From positions 62,001 through 126,000 of the forward strand of contig WPDH01000183.1 of assembly GCA_019137255.1 (NCBI GenBank): a stretch of 64,000 nt of DNA, in the 5' to 3' direction. Source of the DNA: Corinectria fuckeliana (lineage: Eukaryota; Ascomycota; Sordariomycetes; Hypocreales; Nectriaceae). Below, piece by piece: positions 34,604 through 46,644 of the stretch; the stretch's first letter is position 1; the number at the start of each line of letters is the position of its first letter. The notes beneath the pieces are model-generated. The model saw only the letters and a list, made by a program, of their open reading frames with translations, did no database searches and was not told the DNA's origin. The translations under genes were made by a program, and so were the position numbers.

Positions 34604-36907
34604 AGGGGAGATTCGCGGTATGTTTTTTTTTTTAGGTCGAGCGAGACGGAAAACGACTGAACAGACCCGGAGAAGGGAGAAGGTAGATGAGAGTGGAAAA
34701 GCGCCGAGAGCTGTGACTGCAGTAGTGGTGTTGGTTGGTAGTTGGTGTTGGTTTAGGTGGTGGAGGAGGAGGGAATTTGACAGGGCAGTCATCGACAGAG
34801 GAGGGTACACGTACCGTGCTTAGCCATTGATATACATACAGTACGCAAGGAAGGTGTTGAAGCACTGCGAGCAACAGATTGGAGGAGAAATTAGCTAAAG
34901 GCAACAAAAGCGGCTTGTTACGGGCTAGGTAGGTACGCCCTCCCTCGGGGCAGGGTGCGCGGTAAGGTCAAGGAATGATGAGTGAAAGGTCTTTGTTGAC
35001 TTTTGATTCGTTACATCTAGTACCAACGCAGTACATACTGCAAACAGGGACTGCTCACCAGCGATCTGCCTACTAGTCCCATCAGATCTCGTCATGTCTT
35101 GTCCATCAAAGACTTTTGTTTCTCCAGTGCGATCGATGTATCCTAGTGCTTGCTATTGACGGTCGGCCGATGCTCCCCCGGCTGGCTTCCCCTTCGCATT
35201 TTGCCCTTTCGAGTCGAGCCGCGCCCCGACGGTTGGTTGCCAGTCCTTTGCAGCTGTCAGGGTCCAGCCAGTCCTTGGGGAACGGGAGCGGGAACGGGAA
35301 AGACAAGTCAAGGCCAAGATGGATGAAAAGAGGATAGTGAGGTGGTAGTCGTCACACACGGACTCTCCAGCGGACATGGCTAGCTAACCCAGTATCAAAG
35401 GCCTCGGTAGCGGGGAGCAGAGTGGACGATGGGGATGGCCTGGTCCCTGAAAGCGTCACGCTGTTGTTCTGGTCGCAGCCACGAGCCTTGCCAGGATGAG
35501 CTCATGCTGGTGTACCTTGTCATCGAGTACTTACATACATAGTAGTAGTTGTCTCTCGATAAACGTAATGCCGCCAGCCAACCTTATCAGAGTCAGTGAC
35601 CTTCTTCCATCGTCTTTCCATTACACACAAAACAGCGCCTCGCAACGTCCAATTCCTCCCCTATGACAACGAGGGGGTGCTGCTCGAGACACAAATCAAG
35701 TCCTCGGTTCATGTACCCCTCCCGGCCTTCCCAGCCTCCCACAGCCTGTCTCTCGACACTGCGGAGCCCCGAGGATACTTTGTACAGTGGTGATACGCCC
35801 TGCCGCGGACTCAGGCACTAGAGACAGCGCTCCACCATCTGCCATCAAACACCACCCGTCTTCCATCTCCGCTCGCAGCCGACAACTTCGGCGGCATACA
35901 AATAGTCCTGCTTCCTGAGGCTTCAGATACTTGATGGGTACATAGTAATCCCGTCATCCACTGCCCCTGGATTGGCCTGGGTTGGGTTCCTGTGAGTCGT
36001 TACTGTAGACCTAGTGGGTCGGTTCTGTGCCGCATGCAGGCCGCCGCGTGATGAACCATACTATGTACGCAACCTATCAGCTTACCTCGTCCTTCCAAAG
36101 AATTCCCATCCTTGGATCTCAAGTCTATATCCATGGCCCAAGTCTCGTCAATAAACCCAAGGATATTCTCCATGCCCTGTCACTCTCTTAAAGCCCCTTG
36201 GCAAGAACCTAGCCAAAGCCCGGTCTCAACTGGACCAAACTCTACGCGTTTAGGCCAAGTTTACTCTCACCGAGCTCGGGCCGCAGGGCAAGCCAGGCCC
36301 CGGTTTGCTCACGGTTAAACCTCCCCACCCCCTGCTAGGCCCGTTAGCAATCAAATCTTAACTAGCGCAGATCTGTCGCACAGTATCCTTCACCTTCACC
36401 AGCCATCGCGACAGGGACCAGATGAACTGAACACGAAGAGAGACCCATGCCTTTTAGCACATGGTGTGTGCTCGCCCCCATCCGCGTCTCTGGCTGGGCC
36501 TCTCAACGGCCTCGACCCGCGTGTCGCATCATTTATCATTTGCTTGAGTGAGTGGGGGGCTTTTCTGCGTGCAAGGACATGGCGAATCGCAACAGCATGG
36601 CGGATTGTCATCAAGCGTGCCCGCGATCCCTGCTTGTACAACGTCTTGACAAGACTTGAGGGTTCGGCCGCTCATGGTCGGGTCCTGTCCGGGTGTGGCT
36701 CACTTTGACTCGATAGTTCTGTCGCCCGCCCGACCTCCGCCTCAATCGCATTTGGCTGGTCGCATCCCCCGACACAGAGCTCTCGGGGGCTCACCCTAGT
36801 GAGGTGCGTTCGCGGGGACAATCCAGGCCACCACCTGGCAGGGGAGCCAGAGCGCGAGCAAAAGGCCCCTGTTTTTGTCCGTGATAACAGCGCTGTAGCC
36901 ACATCGT

Positions 36908-36926
36908 CATACTACATAGTATGTAG
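36908..36926. other. nested short palindromes
   Basis: CATACTA-CA-TAGTATG (36908-36923) overlaps CTACATA-G-TATGTAG (36912-36926). Both are perfect inverted repeats. Confidence 0.85.
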
Positions 36927-37841
36927 AAAACGAGGGATAGGCGGGCCTAGCTTCCTCGGTTCCCCAACCGACCACCTAGGTTACACTGATCGAGACCCTG
37001 GCCAAATGGCTGTTCCCCGACCGGTGCTGAATATACCGCATGTCTCGTGGTGAATCATTGGCGGAAGCCTGTCGACGTGCGCCGTCAATCTGGACTCGGC
37101 GATTTCAATTACACGGAGGCGGCGAGCACCATGGACGTGCTCAAGCGTGAAATCATGGTCAGTACAGTGGGGCCGGGGCCAATGGAGGTGCGAGCCGGAA
37201 GCACACTGTCATGTCATCCCATCCTCTGTTGGAGAACAATGTCTACAAACCCTGTGGGCTCGGCTGCACTGATACTCATATCTAGTATGTAGCTAGTCAA
37301 TCCAGAGGCGGGGATCCTGATGTACCAGGCTTGTGGATGGCGGAGTTGATGGCCCCGGCTCCGTCGGAGGGTGGCGGGAAGGTCCAGGGTCGCTTGTTTG
37401 TGATGAAGAGGCGACTTTTAGGGCGGAATAAGTACATATTGACATGATCGAATGGCGTAAGTTGAATCGCGTGGAGCTTCGGAGCCGGCCGTGGGACATA
37501 TGAAGCGAGTGATGGCGCGCGCTCTGCAGACCAAAAGGAAGTGCGTCGTATTGTAGCCATGGAGACGAATTTACGGGTTCAGAGCCCTCAGATCTGAAGT
37601 TGGATGTCGTCCAACTTCATCTTGCAGTCGCGGCTCAAGAAGCTCACCGAAGGAGAAAGGCTTCGTTCCGCAAGGGGGGATGGCGTCGGACAGGATTCAC
37701 GAATGAAGAGGCACCAGATGCCTCAGATGGGACTCTCAGACCGTGCTTGACTCCAGCATTGCAACTTGGCGTTCGGCCCGGAAATGCCTGCACACGGTGA
37801 AGCGGGGAAACTGAACCAGACCCGAGCCGGCATCGTTCTTC

Positions 37842-37880
37842 TCCTCCAGTCTCCAGTCTCCAGTGTCAGGTCTCCAGTCA
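37842..37880. repeat. TCTCCAG heptamer minisatellite
   Basis: Four imperfect copies of TCTCCAG, with one interruption (TGTCAGG). Confidence 0.8.
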
Positions 37881-38102
37881 CTAGAGTCGACCCAAGAACA
37901 AAGGACCGGAGGAGGGTGCAAGGGATCCTAGCACGAACACCTTAGCCTAAACAGGCAGCTGAATGGATGCGCGACACAGTGTCTGCTGCAGATACACGGC
38001 TTCCATTCGCGAGGACCGAGAGGTCGATGACGGCGTGGTAATGGTGGCGTGAGATGGGGGGAATGAAGCGGGGAGAGGGCATTGGTGACCGCTGTCGTCC
38101 TG

Positions 38103-38141
38103 CCGCTGTCCGCTGTCCGCTGTCCGCTGTCCACTGTCTGC
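38103..38141. repeat. CTGTCCG heptamer minisatellite
   Basis: Four CTGTCCG-type units followed by degenerate copies (CTGTCCA, CTGTCTG). It lies about 220 bp from another heptamer array. Confidence 0.85.
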
Positions 38142-40040
38142 TTGCCCCCTCTGTTGTTGCCATTGATGAGAAATGAAATGGAGGGTCGTCGGGCTGGTAA
38201 GTCATGGAACACCTCGGAAACAGCGCAAATGAGACTAGTGTGACTTGGCGGTTGCGTGCATGCCAGCGCCCGTGAAGGCTGCTTGGCTGTCCATGGTGGT
38301 GGTCCGTGCCATTAACTTGATGGATGCAATACGCAAGAAATTCGGTGGGGCCTCCGCAGTAGTCCCTCGTTTAGAAGCATAGCCTGTGTGGGGATTGCGC
38401 TGGGACTGCTGACTGGTCAATCAAGGCTGAGCCGAGGAGAAAGGGAAATCAATCAGGTGCGCGCTCGTGCACAAGGAGTTGGCCGAGGACACAGTGACAC
38501 ACACACACGGTAGGTAGGGCAGGAAGGAGGAGGAACAACAGGCAGGCAGGCAGGCAATATGACCGCAGGCAACAGGCAGGCACGCAGGGAAGAGAGGGAG
38601 ACCGGGGAGTCAGCCTCTGCACCGAGATGGACGCACATCAAGATCTCCTCCCAATCAGTTCTGGCAGACCACACACCGGCACCACCTCCTTACAGCTCCT
38701 TACAGAGGAGAAAAGCATTATGATGCCTCTGGTTGGACGATATGCCCATTTGTATCAATAGCGTGCCGCACATACAGTACATCCGCTGCATGCATGCGAG
38801 CCCGGGCGAGATGATCACGACGACATGAATCCTAGCCGATGGCTGAAGCCCGATGACAACGGAGATGCAGAGTGAGCATCGCTCTCATGAGACGGCTCCT
38901 CCCGTATGCGGACTCCTTCCAATCGTCTCCCTGGTCGTCTTTTGATGGTCCTTGATAGCTTGATGCACCCATCGGCCGCGTCAATTGTCGTTTCCAGTGC
39001 GCCTCTTGATGAGTCTAGAGTATGGAATTCGAGGCCTGGACTGAAATCTGACGTTGAACTCTGGCTTTCTGCCATCAGGGCTTGTCAAGTCATGGCGAGT
39101 TAGCACACTTTCCAACCAAGTGACCCTTTGAAGAGGTACAAGTCCGAGACTGATACTATCCTCCGAGTTTACAACCAGGTCCTCTCTCTAGCCAGGCGCC
39201 ACTAAATCGATGCCCCAGCTTGGTGCGTGAGATCGGGCATGTCTTTCCGAGGAAACACTGCTCGACGGCAGTATGTATAGCCCGGCCGGAATACCGTGAA
39301 GCCCACTGAATGTTTGGAGATGCGCAAACTTTGTCATCGGTCGGGATCCTCAACGATAGAGTTGAGATCCCGAACGGGCCCGAACCGACGGAGAATAGAC
39401 AGATCGCAACAGCATCTCCTAAAAGTGGCATCCATCTCCATCTTCATAATCACGGCCCAGGGCCACGACGATTAAGTTTGTCTAACCCAGACAAGACCCA
39501 AGCGTCTGCACCCACCGCCATCACAGTAACTAGGTACCACGTCGTGAGCGATGCTCCCTAAAAGGCCCAAGACCCCCCAGGCCCGAATACTCCCCTATTC
39601 CACATCGTGTCTAGTTTCACCGCACCGCACCTGTCAAAAGCATGCCTGTCGTCCCTTCGGCTCCGAAGCCCTGAGCTGGGCACTCACTCTCCCTCTCTCT
39701 CTCTCTCTTTCTCTCTCCTATCGCAACCCTAGCGGTAGTGCTCCGTTGCCGTTGTCCAATGTTCCCCCACCCGGCAGTGGCACAGAACTCGGTGCAGAAC
39801 CCCCCCCCCCCCTCAATGCTAGATCCTGCCTGAGGGGAATCTGGCACAAGCGGGAAACAGAGTCGCAGAGTCAGGCCACAGGAAGGACGTCATAGCCGCG
39901 GGAGTGGATCGCACAAGGCAGCAAACCTGTCGAAAATGTCCAACGGCGCCAAAAAAGCTGCTGATCCAGGGCTCTGCGACGGCGTTTCGCATGCGCCATT
40001 GGCCTGTAGTCAAAGGGCGGGAGGCATCCCAGTCCGAGCG

Positions 40041-40100
40041 GGCTCCAGCGGGCACCAGTGGGCTCCAGCGGGCACAGGTGGACTCCAGCGGGCACAGGTG
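40041..40100. repeat. 20-bp tandem repeat, three copies
   Basis: Three head-to-tail 20-mers, 40041-40060, 40061-40080 and 40081-40100. Each has the form GRCTCCAGCGGGCAC followed by CAGTG or AGGTG. A partial fourth copy follows. Confidence 0.85.
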
Positions 40101-40371
40101 GAACTCCAGTGAGCTCCAGAGATGCTGTCCCAAACAGGCGCTGTCGCCATGGATAGAGGCTTCTGATTGGCCACCGTCTCGGAGCTGGCCCGTGTCCCGC
40201 CCGTCCGCAGTCTGCGTCAAGATCCATCTCCTGAAACGGCTCCGGTTGCCAACATCAGGCGAGAGTCGGCGAGAGTCGACTGTGAGTCTGAAGTCGGGAG
40301 TCTCTCTGTCTGGAGTCGGTTTCATGCCTCAAGGAGGTTTCCTTGCTGCGTTTCTGTCCATCTCTTCGTGT

Positions 40372-40423
40372 CTGCGTCTGCGTCTGCGTCTGTGTCTGCG
40401 TCTGCGTCTGTGTCTGCATCTCT
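40372..40423. repeat. (GTCTGC)n hexamer repeat upstream of the tetraspanin
   Basis: GTCTGC and GTCTGT units. It ends about 440 bp before the tetraspanin start and is followed by a pyrimidine-rich stretch that may be promoter or leader. Confidence 0.8.
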
Positions 40424-40865
40424 CTTCCCATCATTTTTCTCTCTGTACTTCTCGTCCGGTTCCGAGTCGTCGACGATTCTCCATCTCTGTCCCGATCTTC
40501 ATTTCCGCCTCGGCGCCACCTCCAAAGCCGTCCGTCTCTCTTTTCCCAGGTCCTTTCGTCGCCTTTGCTGTCTCCGCGAATCCGGCCCAGCCGGCAGATC
40601 TTGTATCATTCGGTATACTGAGAGTTCAGTGCCGTTGGTACCAATTCATTCCCTCTCCTTCGCCTCTTGACAGGCCTGGCCGGTCCAGTCAGTTCGTTAC
40701 TACTCATCCGACGCCGGCCGTCCAACGCAAGCAACGCGAAACCCACCATCAACCGAACCACAAGCGGAACATAACATCGAATATCCATAATTCGCGATCC
40801 AGCAAGCGAGCAGCAAATACCACCAACAGTCGACCCCAAGAGCCCCGCCATTCAATCTGCCCACC

Positions 40866-41689
40866 ATGTCCAACCGGGTCTTCCTCGCTACCGTCGCCGC
40901 CGACGCCCTTTTCCTCGCTGCGGGCATCATGGAGCTGGTCTTCTCGCTGGTCGTCCGCCATCAGATGAACAACGTGCCGTCCGACGGCGAGGAGGCCACG
41001 CGCAACCTGCTCTACCAGCGCTTCCCCCTCACCGCCGGCATCGTCAACGCCGCCTTCATCCTCCTCACCTTCGTCGCCACGCTCCCGGGCCTCTTCATGC
41101 CTGCCCGCGGCATCCTCAAGGTCGGCGGCTACATGGTCACCTTCTGCGCCATCTTCACCATGTGCGTCGGCGTCTTCCTCTGGGTCATGACGCTGCGGAT
41201 CCGCGGCGAGTTCTTCCACGTCTACGTTGCTCAGAGCCCTGACGTGCAGGCCCTGATTCAGACCTCGGTATGCTTGAAGAAACTGCCGTCTAGAACATGG
41301 GAGATAGAGGGAAGAGGTCAACTAACACGCGCGTCTAGTTCAAATGCTGTGGCTACAACAACAGCACAGCTCCCGCCTTCGTCACCGACACAACGTGTCC
41401 AAGCCCCGCAGCCGCCGCCCTCCTGCGCGGTTGCGCAACGGCCATCTCGAGTTTCTCCAATATCCACATTGATAACATCTTCACCGTGGTATTTGGTATT
41501 GTTGGTACGTCGTTCTCCTCTCTTTTCCTCTCCGACTTCTTTCCTCGCGACCAAAAAGAGGCTAACCCCAACCCCGTCTTAGGTATCGATGCCATCTTCG
41601 TCCTCTGCATCGCCTGCCTCCTCAAGGATCGCAAGGAGCGCGAGAGATACCAGCACATCGACGAGAAGGCCGGCTTCCGATCCATCTAA
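40866..41689 (+). CDS. tetraspanin
   Basis: Predicted 224-aa membrane protein with four transmembrane segments. Exons are 40866-41267, 41339-41504 and 41583-41689; introns of 71 and 78 nt have GT-AG ends. Membrane segments fall at about 8-30, 58-80, 87-111 and 179-201. The large extracellular loop between segments three and four has the tetraspanin signature CCG (137-139) plus Cys154 and Cys166, which would form the conserved disulfides. The first splice junction falls just before this signature. The C-terminal tail (KDRKERERY...) is charged and cytosolic. Fungal tetraspanins such as Pls1 act in polarised growth and penetration-structure formation. This protein has the right size and topology, but I cannot place it in Pls1 versus another fungal class by eye. 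Confidence 0.9.
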
Positions 41690-42079
41690 GAGCGCCCCTT
41701 TCTCCAGTCCCTCGTCGTCTGGCACGCATGGGAGTTAATATCTTCATTCGCTTCCTCATAGTATAGCGGCACCGTAATCTTTCCTGGCTGTACTTTTCTG
41801 TATTCACAACATCGATCTTGTAGTTTTCTTGCTGGAGATATATAATCTCCGTTACATGGGGGGGGATCTGGTTCAAGGGGGCTTTCCTGGTGAGGGTCTG
41901 GCTTGCACAGTACAGCAACCTGCGTGGCTAGGCTATTTTTAAACGTAACTAGAAATACCACTTAGGTGGGTTAAGGTCTATATACCAGTTGTAGTATCAT
42001 AATCTAAGAAATGATGGCGCATCGACACCCAACGAAGATTGTGCTCGTAAGATTTCATCCAAGTCGTCCAGCTTTTCAG
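41690..42079. other. short convergent 3' intergenic region
   Basis: Tail-to-tail gap between the tetraspanin and the lactone oxidase, presumably the two 3' untranslated regions. Nothing else is seen. Confidence 0.7.
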
Positions 42080-43633
42080 TTATATGCTCCCAAAAGTAAT
42101 CACGCCCCTCTTCCGGCTCTTCGTCCGGGACGTTTCTACCTCTTCCAGCTCAAGTTTCGGCCCCTCGGCCATTATTCTGTCCCGGTGCCACGGCCCAACG
42201 AACATGCCCTGGGGATCCGCGTCATTTCGAACCGCCCGGAACGACTCCAGCTCCTTGCCGTAAGAAGCCTCGATCTCTGGACGGTACGTCTCGAAGTTCT
42301 TAGCCCAGTGCGGTCGGCCGCCGAGGTCCTTCATCAACCACTCGAAGCCCTGGTAGTACCGCTCGCGGCAGGGCGGGTCAGTCCAGTACGGGCGGTACAG
42401 CGTGGCGTTGAGATACAGCGTCGGGCCGTCGTCGACGGTGGGGTCGAGGAACGGGCGGGCGTTGGAGGTCAGCGTGGTGTCGCTGATGCGCACCTCGACG
42501 GGGGCGTGGACGTACAGCCCGTCGGCGGAGAAGGGGATGTTGTGCGGCACGTAGTCCGGGTCCTCGGGCGTCAGGTGGTTGAGCCACGAGCTGAGCCGGC
42601 GCAAGGCCTCCGGGCCCTTGCGCAGAGGGATGGCCCACTCGTTGACGAATTGCGAGTACAGGCAGTTCATCAGCAGCGCCTTGCGGCTCGGCTGGATGGC
42701 GCTCGTGCTGGACCCGTCGGCGAAGCCGTACTGCATGCCGAAGACGAACCACTCGATCCACGGCAGGATGGGCGGCGCCCACTGCGACAGGTACAGCAGA
42801 TTGTGGTAGACGTAGTATCCCAAAGCGCCGTCGTAGTAGCTGACGGGCGGGTCGCGCTCCTCCTCGGACGTCTTCTCGGCCTGCCAGACGACGGCGCGGC
42901 GCGTGTAGGGGAACCACCAGACGCGGACGAACTCGCTCTGGGTCCACAGCTCGTGCGGCCAGGCCTCGAACATCTTGTAGTCGGTGTCGACCGTCTGCTG
43001 CCACTTGAGAGTGAAAGCGGGGACGGCGCGGAAGGTGACCTCGGTGACGATGCCGAGGGCGCCGAGGGACAGCAGCGCGGCGCGGAAGAGGTCGGGCCTC
43101 GCGGCGGCGGAGCAGGACACGGTGGTGCCGTCGGCGAGGGTGACCTTGAGGGCGAGGACGTCCTCGGACATGAGCCCGTGGCGCAGGCTGCTGCCGTGGG
43201 TGCCGGTGGAGATGGCGCCGGCGATGGACTGCTGGTTGATGCTGCCGAGGTTGGGCATGGCGAGCCCGCGCTTCTCGAGCTCCTCGCACAGGGCGTACAG
43301 CCTGATGCCGCTCTGCATGACGACGACGCCCGAGCGCGCGTCCACGGAGAGGACCTTGGCGAAGCGGTCGAGGTTGACGAGCCAGCTGGAGGTGCAGGTG
43401 ATGTTGGAGGGCGAGTGGCCGCAGCCGGCGGTGACGAGGCGGCGACGGCACGCGCGCGCGAGATTGACCGTCTTTTCGACTTCGGCGAGCGACTCGGGCT
43501 GGATGTAGAGCTCTGGGAGCGAGGAGAAGGTGCGCGCCCAGGTGTGGTGGACGTGGCTGGGCCTGGCGCGGAAGGGGACGCCGTTGTCGATGCCGTCGAG
43601 CTTGGCGAGCTCTGCGGCGACGAGAGGATCCAT
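42080..43633 (-). CDS. ALO1: D-arabinono-1,4-lactone oxidase
   Basis: Predicted 517-aa flavoenzyme, intronless. It oxidises D-arabinono-1,4-lactone to D-erythroascorbate with release of hydrogen peroxide, the last step of fungal erythroascorbate synthesis; the yeast enzyme is in the mitochondrial outer membrane. The N-terminal FAD-binding fold carries GCGHSPSN (70-77) and a GAISTGTHG segment. The C-terminal part is the ALO-type domain with the conserved HWAK motif (442-445). Length agrees with fungal relatives. The start is the first ATG in frame. The frame stays open 225 nt upstream through a poly-serine stretch but has no ATG there. It lies tail-to-tail with the tetraspanin, 390 bp away. 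Confidence 0.95.
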   Translation of the reverse strand: MDPLVAAELAKLDGIDNGVPFRARPSHVHHTWARTFSSLPELYIQPESLAEVEKTVNLARACRRRLVTAGCGHSPSNITCTSSWLVNLDRFAKVLSVDARSGVVVMQSGIRLYALCEELEKRGLAMPNLGSINQQSIAGAISTGTHGSSLRHGLMSEDVLALKVTLADGTTVSCSAAARPDLFRAALLSLGALGIVTEVTFRAVPAFTLKWQQTVDTDYKMFEAWPHELWTQSEFVRVWWFPYTRRAVVWQAEKTSEEERDPPVSYYDGALGYYVYHNLLYLSQWAPPILPWIEWFVFGMQYGFADGSSTSAIQPSRKALLMNCLYSQFVNEWAIPLRKGPEALRRLSSWLNHLTPEDPDYVPHNIPFSADGLYVHAPVEVRISDTTLTSNARPFLDPTVDDGPTLYLNATLYRPYWTDPPCRERYYQGFEWLMKDLGGRPHWAKNFETYRPEIEASYGKELESFRAVRNDADPQGMFVGPWHRDRIMAEGPKLELEEVETSRTKSRKRGVITFGSI

Positions 43634-44816
43634 GGCGGAGGAGGAGGAGGAGGAGGAGGAAGATTCCAGCCGAGGCTTGTAGATGTCTAGATATGTAAAG
43701 GAGAAAGATGAGGATGAGGCTCGATTTCCGAAGTGGGCGTGCTCTTCCGGCAAGTGGGGACGAGACGAGTTGGAATCGTAAGTTTTGGCTAGACCTGCTC
43801 CCGAGCTCGGTGCGTCACTTGAGGAGAGCCATGTCTTGCGCGTTGTACCATTGAGCAATGAACCGCTTGGGGGAGGGAAAAGAGAACTGAAAGGGAAGAA
43901 GAGGGCTAGGTGTCATTCACTCAAAGGGAGGGGATCATAGAGGAGGGGGAGGGGGGGGGGGGGGGGGGAGAAAGGAGGGGTTTCAAGTGACCTACCACCC
44001 TTAAAAATTCCCGATATAATTCGAGACGATCTTCTATCAATATCAATGCTCTGGAGTATAATCTAGTACATACCTTGGTTCACCTGCGGGATACCTATTG
44101 GCTGGCGTATGCAGGGTCCCGAAAACTGATTGGTGACCACGGAGACGTGAGCGTTGTCCATGATGAATGCAGTCGCGCCTAGGAATCTTGATAAGCAGCG
44201 GCTCATCGGCGATGGACGGACTGCCGAAGTAGAGGGGCCGCGATTTGGAGGGGTTGCAGGGGTCCATAATGGTGTCATTCCGTGGTTCGCGTCCGTTATT
44301 CTGAGATTTATATCTCAGCTCAATAACCGTTGGTACATGGATGAGTATATCATGTTGACCATATTTTGCAATCCACTTACTTCTAATAACTCTTAGTATC
44401 AACCCAGTTGAAACCCAGTTGAAACCCACACTTCGTAGAATCTTGGTTCGGTGCAGTTACACATCTCCACTTCCCGAGCTCCTACCCTGGACCTTTTGTG
44501 ACTCTCCTCCGGCCTTGCTCTGAATTTCTTTTACGAACTTACACGAGGATAACGGACTGGACGAAGCTTCTGTTCGTTCATTATGAATTACATATACATC
44601 GAAACCATGTACTGTTAGATGTTGTAGTCATGCTGTGTCAAGAAAAACTCCAATTTTAACAGTCCGACTATGGTGATATATAACAGAAACTCATCATTAC
44701 CCTGGCCATGGAACATTAAAAGAGCCATCGTCGTCCAAGCATACATACATTCGTCAAGAGTCCCATCCACTTTCTCAACCCCATTCTCATCTCCTTTTAA
44801 AAGAAAACCCTCCGCT
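43634..44816. other. intergenic region, ALO1 upstream and malate synthase 3' flank
   Basis: The ALO1-proximal part has a TCC microsatellite (part of the open upstream frame) and an 18-G run. Further right are a two-and-a-half-copy AACCCAGTTGA repeat (about 44399-44428) and AT-rich 3' flank of the malate synthase. No gene is recognised. Confidence 0.6.
43951..43968. repeat. 18-base G run
   Basis: Pure G homopolymer in a purine-rich block about 320 bp upstream of the ALO1 start. Length is uncertain because such runs are prone to sequencing error. Confidence 0.85.
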
Positions 44817-46644
44817 TCATAGCTTGGAAGCAGGGGCGGGGGGGCCAGCCGCGGTAATCTCGTTGTACAAAAGTCTGGCGTCTGTGTTAGCAAAGCGAAA
44901 CCTTGGAAAGTATTCAATTCAAAGAAGCAATGTGGCTTACGTGGTCAGGAAGTCGGCGTAGTCCTCGCCCGTGACCTGGCCGGAGAAGTACTGCGCAGCC
45001 AGCTGGAACTTGTTGCCCTTGGGGGCCTTGGCGGCGAGCTGATCAGCCGACTCCTTGAGAAGCTTCAGCGCGTAGGCCTTGTCGACACGCTTGCCCTCGG
45101 CAGTGGTGACGCCGTGCCTGACCCATTGCCAAAGCTGGCTTCGAGACACCTCGGCAGTAGCGGCATCCTCCCTAGTCTAAGTGTTAGTGCTGTGTCCGAT
45201 GGAGACGAATCACGCATGTTGAGATCACCTACATTAGGAAATTGATGGGGACGCAGCCGACACCTCGGACCCAGGCCTCCATGTACCCCAAACCGATGTT
45301 GAGGTTCTTCTTGATGCCCTCCTCGGTGACGGTGCCGGGAACGTTCATGTTGAGCAAATCGTTCTGGCCAATGGAGACGTCTTCCCTGCGCACGAACAGC
45401 TGGTTGGGGGTGGGCATGTGCTTGTTGAAAATCTCCGTGGCGATGCTGGCGAGGGCAGGGTGGGCAACCCAGGTGCCGTCGTGGCCGGCGCGAACCTCAC
45501 GCAGCTTGTCGGCGCGGACACCCTCCATGGCCTTGTCGTTGGCCTCGGCGTCGTTCTTGATGGGGATCTGGGCAGCCATGCCGCCCATGGCGTGGACCCC
45601 ACGCTTGTGGCATGTCTGGATGAGAAGCTTGACGTAGGCGTCCATGAAGGGGACCGTCATGGTCACGGCGGAGCGGTCGGGAAGGACAAAGTTGGCGTTG
45701 TTGCGGAACTTCTTGATGACGCTGAAGATGTAGTCCCAGCGACCACAGTTGAGGCCGGAGCTGTGGTCGCGGAGCTCGTAGATGATCTCGTCCATCTCGA
45801 AAGCGGCGAGGATGGTCTCAATCAGGACGGTGCCTCGGATGGTGCCACGAGGCATGCCGATGTAGTCCTGGGCGAGGTTGAAGGCGTCGTTCCAGAGGCG
45901 AGCCTCGAGGTGGCTCTCCAGCTTGGGGAGGTAGAAGTAAGGGCCCAGGCCGCGGCGCTGGGTCTCGAAGGCATTGTGGAAGAAGTAGAGACCAAAGTCG
46001 AAGAGGGAGCCGGAGATGGGCTCGCCGTCGACCGTGAGATGCTTCTCCTCGAGGTGCCAGCCGCGGGGACGGACAATGAGAGTAGGAAGCTTCTGGTCGG
46101 TGCGCAGCTTGTACTCCTTGGGGCCCTGCTTGAAGTCGACCTGGCGGCGGTTGGCATCGTAAAGGTTGACCTGGCCGTTGATCATGTTGTCCCAGGTGGG
46201 GGCGCTGGAGTCTGGAGAGCGGGCGGACCCATGTTAGCCATGTTTATAATTATGATCGTGCAGAAGTGGAACAAGAAACTCACCCTCAAAGTCGGCCATG
46301 TAGGTCCAGACATTGGCGTTTAGGGCATTGACAACCATCTTGCGGTCGGTGGGGCCAGTGATCTCGACGCGACGGTCGACGAGGCCGGGCGCCGGCGGCG
46401 CGCCCTTCCAGGTGGCGTTCTCTCGGATGTGCTTGGTCTCGGGGAGGAAGTCGGGCAGGACGCCGCGATCGAGCTCGGCCTGGCGGACCTTGCGGCGCTC
46501 GAGGAGGGACTTGCGCGTGGCGTTGAAGGAACGGTGCAGCAGGGCGAGGAAGGCGAGGGCCTCGGGGGTGAGGATCTTGCGGTGGGCATCATCGACCTTG
46601 CCGAGGACGGCGACGCCTTGGAGGATGGATTCGATGGAAGCCAT
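44817..46644 (-). CDS. acuE: malate synthase, glyoxysomal
   Basis: Predicted 542-aa enzyme condensing glyoxylate with acetyl-CoA to malate, the second specific step of the glyoxylate bypass used on acetate, fatty acids and ethanol. Minus-strand exons are 46644-46284, 46211-45233, 45171-44941 and 44874-44817, with introns of 72, 61 and 66 nt. Family segments include RGTVLIETILAAFEMDEI, the GLNCGRWDYIF stretch and, at the third splice junction, MEDAATAEVSR with the probable catalytic Asp449. The protein ends in SKL, a type 1 peroxisomal targeting signal, encoded in the short last exon. Length matches Aspergillus AcuE, about 540 aa. A CT-rich tract sits just before the start. The gene symbol is the Aspergillus name. 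Confidence 0.97.

Larger units (their letters stand above)
33763..40865. other. gene-free region between divergent mcm1 and tetraspanin genes
   Basis: About 7.1 kb with no recognisable coding sequence. The mcm1-proximal 1 kb is strongly purine-rich on the plus strand, that is CT-rich on the gene strand. The rest holds palindromic TAC/GTA motifs, two heptamer minisatellites, a 20-bp tandem repeat and a GTCTGC repeat leading to the tetraspanin. Small frames such as 37297-37560 lack support. Confidence 0.55.

Noticed and set aside
37297..37560. 87-aa minus-strand frame with plausible amino-acid balance
   Set aside because: No recognisable family, no supporting splice partners, and an overlapping 68-aa frame on the same strand; transcript evidence would be needed.
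39904..40968. 354-aa plus-strand frame leading into the tetraspanin
   Set aside because: It runs through tandem repeats and ends in another frame inside the tetraspanin's first exon.
42011..43690. 559-aa plus-strand open frame
   Set aside because: It is the antisense shadow of the GC-rich ALO1 coding sequence; the minus strand has the full family signature.
45418..46323. 301-aa plus-strand frame over malate synthase
   Set aside because: Antisense shadow crossing an exon-intron junction, without any domain.
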